Below the pieces are notes generated by a model, which was not told where the DNA came from, ran no database searches, and was given only the letters and a program-made list of their open reading frames with translations. A stretch of DNA of 8,022 nt, taken from positions 1 through 8,022 of the forward strand of contig CALDHQ010000544.1 in the NCBI GenBank assembly GCA_937894055.1. Reading direction: 5' to 3'. The translations under genes and the position numbers were made by a program. Shown in pieces: positions 4,853 through 8,022 of the stretch (its first letter is position 1; each line of letters opens with the position of its first letter). The stretch comes from an uncultured Polymorphobacter sp. Its GTDB lineage: Bacteria > Pseudomonadota > Alphaproteobacteria > Sphingomonadales > Sphingomonadaceae.

Positions 4853-6736
4853 CTACTGACAGGCAAGGCATTCGTCATAATCCTTGACCTCGACTTCGAT
4901 CATCTTGAGGTCGGGGGTGTTGTCGGCTTCGACGCCGCCGGCGAACCCGGCGCGCTGGATCGACTTCGAGCGCAGATAGTAGAGCGACTTGATGCCCAGT
5001 TCCCACGCGCGGAAGTGCAGCATCAGCAGGTCCCACTTTTCGACATCGGCGGGGATGAACAGGTTGAGCGACTGCGCCTGGTCGATATACGGCGTGCGGT
5101 CGCCGGCGAGCTCGAGCAGCCAGCGCTGGTCGATTTCGAACGCGGTGCGGTACACTGCCTTCTCGTCGGGCGTCAGGAAGTCGAGGTGCTGGACCGAGCC
5201 GCCCATTTCGAGGATCGAGTTCCACACCGCGTCGGAATTCTTCGACTTCGCCACCAGCAGCTTTTCGAGGAACGGGTTCTTGATCGAGAAGCTGCCCGAC
5301 AGCGTCTTGTGCGTGTAGATGTTCGCCGGGATCGGCTCGATGCACGCCGAGGTGCCGCCGGTGATGATGCTGATCGAAGCCGTCGGCGCGATCGCCATCT
5401 TGCAGCTGAAGCGCTCCATGACGCCCATGTCGGCAGCGTCGGGGCACGGCCCGCGCTCGACAGCGAGCTGCATCGATGCTTCATCCACTTGCGCACGAAT
5501 GTGGCGGAAGATCTTCATGTTCCACGATTTTGCCATCGCGCCTTCGAACGCGATACCGCGTGCCTGGAAGAAGCTGTGCAGGCCCATGACACCGAGCCCG
5601 ACCGAGCGCTCACGCATCGAGGCGTAGCGCGCGCGCTCCATTTCGGGCGGGGCGCGGTCGATATAGTCCTGCAGGACGTTGTCGAGGAAGCGCATGACGT
5701 CTTCGATGAAGCGCTTGTCGCCCGACCAGTCGTCCCACATTTCAAGGTTGAGCGACGACAGGCAGCACACCGCGGTGCGGTCCTTGCCGAGGTGGTCGGT
5801 GCCGGTCGGCAGCGTGATTTCCGAGCACAGGTTCGACGTCGAGACCTTGAGGCCGAGGTCGCGCTGGTGCTTGGGCATGTGGTCGTTCACATGGTCGATG
5901 AAGACGATGTAGGGCTCGCCGGTCGCGAGGCGCGTTTCGACGATCTTGGTGAACAGCCCGCGCGCATCCACCGTCTGGCGCTGCTCGCCCGACTTCGGGC
6001 TGACCAGATCCCAGGTGGCGCCGTCGCGCACCGCTTCCATGAAGGCGTCGGTGATCAGCACGCCGTGATGGAGGTTCAAGGCCTTTCTGTTGAAATCGCC
6101 CGAAGGCTTTCGAATTTCAAGAAATTCTTCGATCTCGGGGTGGTTGACATCGAGGTACACCGCCGCCGAACCGCGACGTAGCGAGCCCTGCGAGATTGCC
6201 AATGTCAGCGAGTCCATGACGCGCACGAACGGAATGATGCCGCTGGTCTTGCCGTTGAGGCCGACGGGTTCGCCGATGCCGCGGACATGGCCCCAATAGG
6301 TGCCGATGCCGCCGCCGCGTGCGGCGAGCCAGACATTCTCGTTCCAGGTGCCGACGATGCCTTCGAGGCTGTCCGACACCGAGTTGAGGTAGCAGCTGAT
6401 CGGCAGGCCGCGACCGGTGCCGCCGTTCGACAACACTGGCGTGGCGGGCATGAACCACAGCCGCGAAATATAGTCGTAGAGGCGCTGGGCGTGTTCGGCG
6501 TCATCGGCATAGGCGGCCGCGACACGGGCGAACAGGTCCTGGTACGACTCACCGGGCAGCAGGTAGCGGTCGCGCAGTGTCTCGCGGCCGAAGTCGGTGA
6601 GCAGCGCGTCGCGCGACCGGTCGACTTCGACAGGGAAGGCCCAGTCGAGCACCGTGCTGCTGGTCATTGGCGTCACCTGCGGCGCGCCGGCGGTACCGCC
6701 GCTGCTGCCGCCTTCGCTCGTGCTGCTGAAATCCAT
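4853..6736 (-). CDS. nrdA: Class I ribonucleotide reductase, large (catalytic) subunit NrdA
   Basis: Catalyses reduction of ribonucleoside diphosphates to deoxyribonucleotides with NrdB. It has 627 residues. Catalytic residues are recognisable: C115 (PISCYLN) and C324 (AVCCLSSLNL) as the redox pair; N302, C304 and E306 (SNLCSEI) as the thiyl-radical site; and Y586/Y587 (SLYYLRS) for radical transfer. The PTASIS motif and GTSACIEP loop are at 451-469. The C-terminus YDECLACQ carries the C-x-x-C that passes electrons from thioredoxin or glutaredoxin. The N-terminus is a Ser/Gly/Thr-rich stretch that goes straight into the catalytic domain; the N-terminal ATP-cone of E. coli NrdA is absent, consistent with the shorter length. 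The ATG at 6734-6736 has GGAG eight bases upstream. It ends with TAG and is followed by nrdB. Confidence 0.95.
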   Translation of the reverse strand: MDFSSTSEGGSSGGTAGAPQVTPMTSSTVLDWAFPVEVDRSRDALLTDFGRETLRDRYLLPGESYQDLFARVAAAYADDAEHAQRLYDYISRLWFMPATPVLSNGGTGRGLPISCYLNSVSDSLEGIVGTWNENVWLAARGGGIGTYWGHVRGIGEPVGLNGKTSGIIPFVRVMDSLTLAISQGSLRRGSAAVYLDVNHPEIEEFLEIRKPSGDFNRKALNLHHGVLITDAFMEAVRDGATWDLVSPKSGEQRQTVDARGLFTKIVETRLATGEPYIVFIDHVNDHMPKHQRDLGLKVSTSNLCSEITLPTGTDHLGKDRTAVCCLSSLNLEMWDDWSGDKRFIEDVMRFLDNVLQDYIDRAPPEMERARYASMRERSVGLGVMGLHSFFQARGIAFEGAMAKSWNMKIFRHIRAQVDEASMQLAVERGPCPDAADMGVMERFSCKMAIAPTASISIITGGTSACIEPIPANIYTHKTLSGSFSIKNPFLEKLLVAKSKNSDAVWNSILEMGGSVQHLDFLTPDEKAVYRTAFEIDQRWLLELAGDRTPYIDQAQSLNLFIPADVEKWDLLMLHFRAWELGIKSLYYLRSKSIQRAGFAGGVEADNTPDLKMIEVEVKDYDECLACQ

Positions 6737-6744
6737 CGTCTCTG

Positions 6745-6748
6745 CTCC
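6745..6748 (-). promoter_or_regulatory. Ribosome binding site of nrdA
   Basis: GGAG on the minus strand, eight bases before the ATG at 6736. It supports this start over the internal methionine at residue 24. Confidence 0.55.
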
Positions 6749-6866
6749 ATGGGGCTGCCCCGCCCCGTCAAGAATCTGTCGCCACGCTGCGGGCTGAACC
6801 GTTGCTGCTGGACCTTTCGGGGGCCGGCGTCACGCACCAAATTGCTTGGCCCGCCATTCATCCCCG

Positions 6867-6875
6867 ATATCCACA
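6867..6875 (+). promoter_or_regulatory. DnaA-box-like site 1 upstream of nrdA
   Basis: ATATCCACA differs from the DnaA consensus TTATCCACA at one position. It lies about 130 bases upstream of the nrdA start. DnaA is known to control nrdAB in E. coli through boxes upstream of the operon; the same role here is inferred. Confidence 0.35.
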
Positions 6876-7092
6876 GCCTGACTGGTCTGCCCACCTCATA
6901 CGCTGTCGGGAAACTTGTCGCCGCGGCCGGCCGGAACATTCCCGGTGCTACCACTGCTTGTATGTCGCCCCACCCCTATGCCCACAGATTGTGCCTGAAA
7001 CCGGGGTACGCGCAAGTGTAATATTGGCCCTTGATGTAGGAATTTTTGCAAATAGAACAAGGTCAAGGCGTTGGCGCGCTGCGTTCAATCGC

Positions 7093-7101
7093 TGTGGATA
7101 A
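7093..7101 (-). promoter_or_regulatory. DnaA box 2 upstream of nrdA
   Basis: TGTGGATAA is the exact inverse complement of the DnaA consensus TTATCCACA. It lies about 360 bases upstream of nrdA and 120 bases upstream of the fumarase gene, beside the A+T-rich stretch 7015-7060 that is the likeliest place for a promoter in this 487-bp gap. I could not fix -35/-10 hexamers with any confidence, and no clear NrdR box is visible. The remaining sequence of the gap shows no ORF I would trust. Confidence 0.45.
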
Positions 7102-7140
7102 AGCATTAAAGCGCGACCGGCTTCGCCACCCGCTAATGAC

Positions 7141-7165
7141 AATCGGGTGCAGGCGCCGGAGGCCC
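7141..7165 (-). repeat. REP-like repeat, copy D, shortened
   Basis: On the minus strand it reads GGGCCTCCGGCG joined directly to CCTGCACCCGATT: head and tail of the family with the hairpin arm and tip (about 13 bases) deleted. It lies about 60 bases upstream of the fumarase start. Confidence 0.7.
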
Positions 7166-7223
7166 TGTTCTTGACCATTTCCCTCGTCTAAGACAGCGCC
7201 GTTTCCGCTTCACGAGGTGCGCC

Positions 7224-7600
7224 ATGACCATCATCAAACAGGAAGACGTCATCGAGTCGGTCGCCGACGCGCTGCAATACATCAGCTATTTCCACCCGAT
7301 GGACTATATCCGCGCACTCGGCCGCGCCTATGACGCCGAGGAAGGCCCCGCCGCCAAGGACGCCATCGCGCAGATCCTGACCAACAGCCGCATGTGCGCC
7401 GAGGGCCACCGGCCGATCTGCCAGGATACCGGCATTGTCGTGGTGTTCTGCAAAGTCGGTATGAACGTTCGCTGGCAAGCCTCTATGACACTTGAAGAAA
7501 TGGTCAACGAAGGCGTGCGCCGCGCCTATATGCACCCCGAAAATCGCCTGCGCGCCTCGGTGGTCAGCGACCCGGCGTTCACGCGGTCGAACACCCGCGA
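7224..7600 (+). CDS. fumA: Fumarate hydratase class I (iron-sulfur), N-terminal fragment
   Basis: Class I fumarase interconverts fumarate and malate in the TCA cycle using an oxygen-sensitive [4Fe-4S] cluster. The ATG at 7224 has CGAGG about seven bases upstream. The N-terminus (MTIIKQEDVIESVADALQYI, then HPMDYIRALGRAYDAEEGPA) and the cluster-binding GHRPICQDTGIVVVF with C66 match the family, as does the stretch HPENRLRASVVSDPAFTR. Similarity ends at about residue 124-126, and the frame then runs 20 residues through antisense glycosyltransferase DNA to a TGA ending at 7661. About three quarters of the expected 500-odd residues, including the other cluster cysteines, are missing. The related L-tartrate dehydratase is less likely. 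The start is genuine host sequence; the end is a junction artefact or rearrangement. Confidence 0.82.
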
Positions 7601-8022
7601 TCGAGCGCGAGCATCGGCCTCGGTGCCGAACCGCGTCCCCGACGAATCCTTCGGGTGCTGACTGAACGTGATGGGGAAGTATTCGCACTTGAGGCCGGCA
7701 CGGTTTGCATCGGCGACGAGGATGTACTCGTCGCCCAAATAGTTCTCGGTGCCGGCGCCGAAGTTCTCATCGAACAGAACTCCCGCCTTGAGCAGGGCTG
7801 CGGGGCGCACGGCCAATTCGATCGTTCCAACGCGGGCCGAATTCCACACCGTCGCGGGCTCGCGGTATTCGGGGTATCGCTTGCGCGGATTGCCGTGCTC
7901 GTCGTTCGCGCGGCCCAGCATCACGGCCATGCGCGGGTTGTCGGCGAACGTGTCGACGACCTCGTCGAGCCCCTCACGAATCCACGTGACGTTCTCTTCG
8001 CCGAAGACCAGCACCTCACCGG
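7582..8022 (-). CDS. Family 2-type glycosyltransferase fragment, 5' end off window
   Basis: The minus frame is open from the right edge (reading GEVLVFGEENVTW inward) to about 7582. Recognisable features are the acidic GDEYILVADANRAGL region, SARVGTIELAVRPAALLKAG, FDENFGAGTENYLG and the HPKDSSGTRFGTEADARARS ending with RVFDRV. This resembles GT-A fold (family 2-like) transferases that build surface glycans from nucleotide sugars. The acceptor and sugar are unknown. Similarity stops at RVFDRV, and the frame then reads antisense fumarase to a stop at 7526-7528. The true start is outside the window, and the natural C-terminal few dozen residues may be missing. It probably does not belong to the same genome position as the fumarase. 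Confidence 0.6.

Noticed and set aside
5015..6181. Plus-strand frame of 388 codons opposite nrdA
   Set aside because: Antisense shadow of a clearly recognised, full-length nrdA.
6760..7130. NrdR box upstream of nrdA
   Set aside because: Short partial matches such as ACAGATTGTG and AATATT were seen, but no pair of 16-bp imperfect palindromes at the expected three-turn spacing.
1629..7165. Repeats as a CRISPR array
   Set aside because: Only four dispersed copies in mixed orientations, irregular spacing, no spacers; they fit REP-type elements.
7168..7200. Sigma-70 promoter for fumarase starting at TTGACC (7171-7176)
   Set aside because: The nearest -10-like hexamer is only about 12 bases away; the spacing is wrong and no better partner was seen.

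Overview
The core of the window, roughly 1,040 to 7,590, reads as one stretch of a GC-rich alphaproteobacterium, most likely a sphingomonad. The basis is the style of the NrdA, NrdB, EF-hand and class I fumarase proteins and a family of short GC-rich palindromic repeats in the gaps. Taxonomy is inferred from recognised protein style; no search was run.

Layout. Positions 1-975 are a patchwork of gene fragments: a DUF2126 C-terminal piece, a collagen-like Gly-X-Y stretch, a piece of TruA on the minus strand and a piece of a GH78 alpha-L-rhamnosidase. Each breaks abruptly into the next within a few bases, with no mobile element. Position 975-1364 (minus) is the start of a membrane-anchored EF-hand protein whose C-terminal part is lost. 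Position 1365-1714 is non-coding, with inverted repeats and one REP-like element. Position 1715-3465 (minus) is an A+T-rich two-gene cassette: an ABC/AAA-type ATPase and a DUF4276 TOPRIM-like protein overlapping by ATGA. Position 3505-6736 (minus) is class I ribonucleotide reductase, nrdA then nrdB, separated by 292 bp filled with inverted repeats. Position 6737-7223 is the nrdA/fumarase intergenic region, with two DnaA-box-like sites and a truncated REP copy. Position 7224-7600 (plus) is the N-terminal part of a class I fumarase, which breaks into an antisense glycosyltransferase fragment running off the right edge.

How the genes relate. NrdA and NrdB together make deoxyribonucleotides. The ATPase/TOPRIM pair starts 39 bases after nrdB on the same strand with no obvious room for a promoter, so it may be read through from the nrd operon. 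Its composition differs sharply from its neighbours, so it was probably acquired horizontally. Its architecture (SMC/OLD-like ATPase plus TOPRIM-type partner) resembles PARIS- and OLD-like anti-phage systems, and it is the best candidate for a poorly described system here. The two outer ends look like assembly or amplification chimeras and should not be used for neighbourhood inference.
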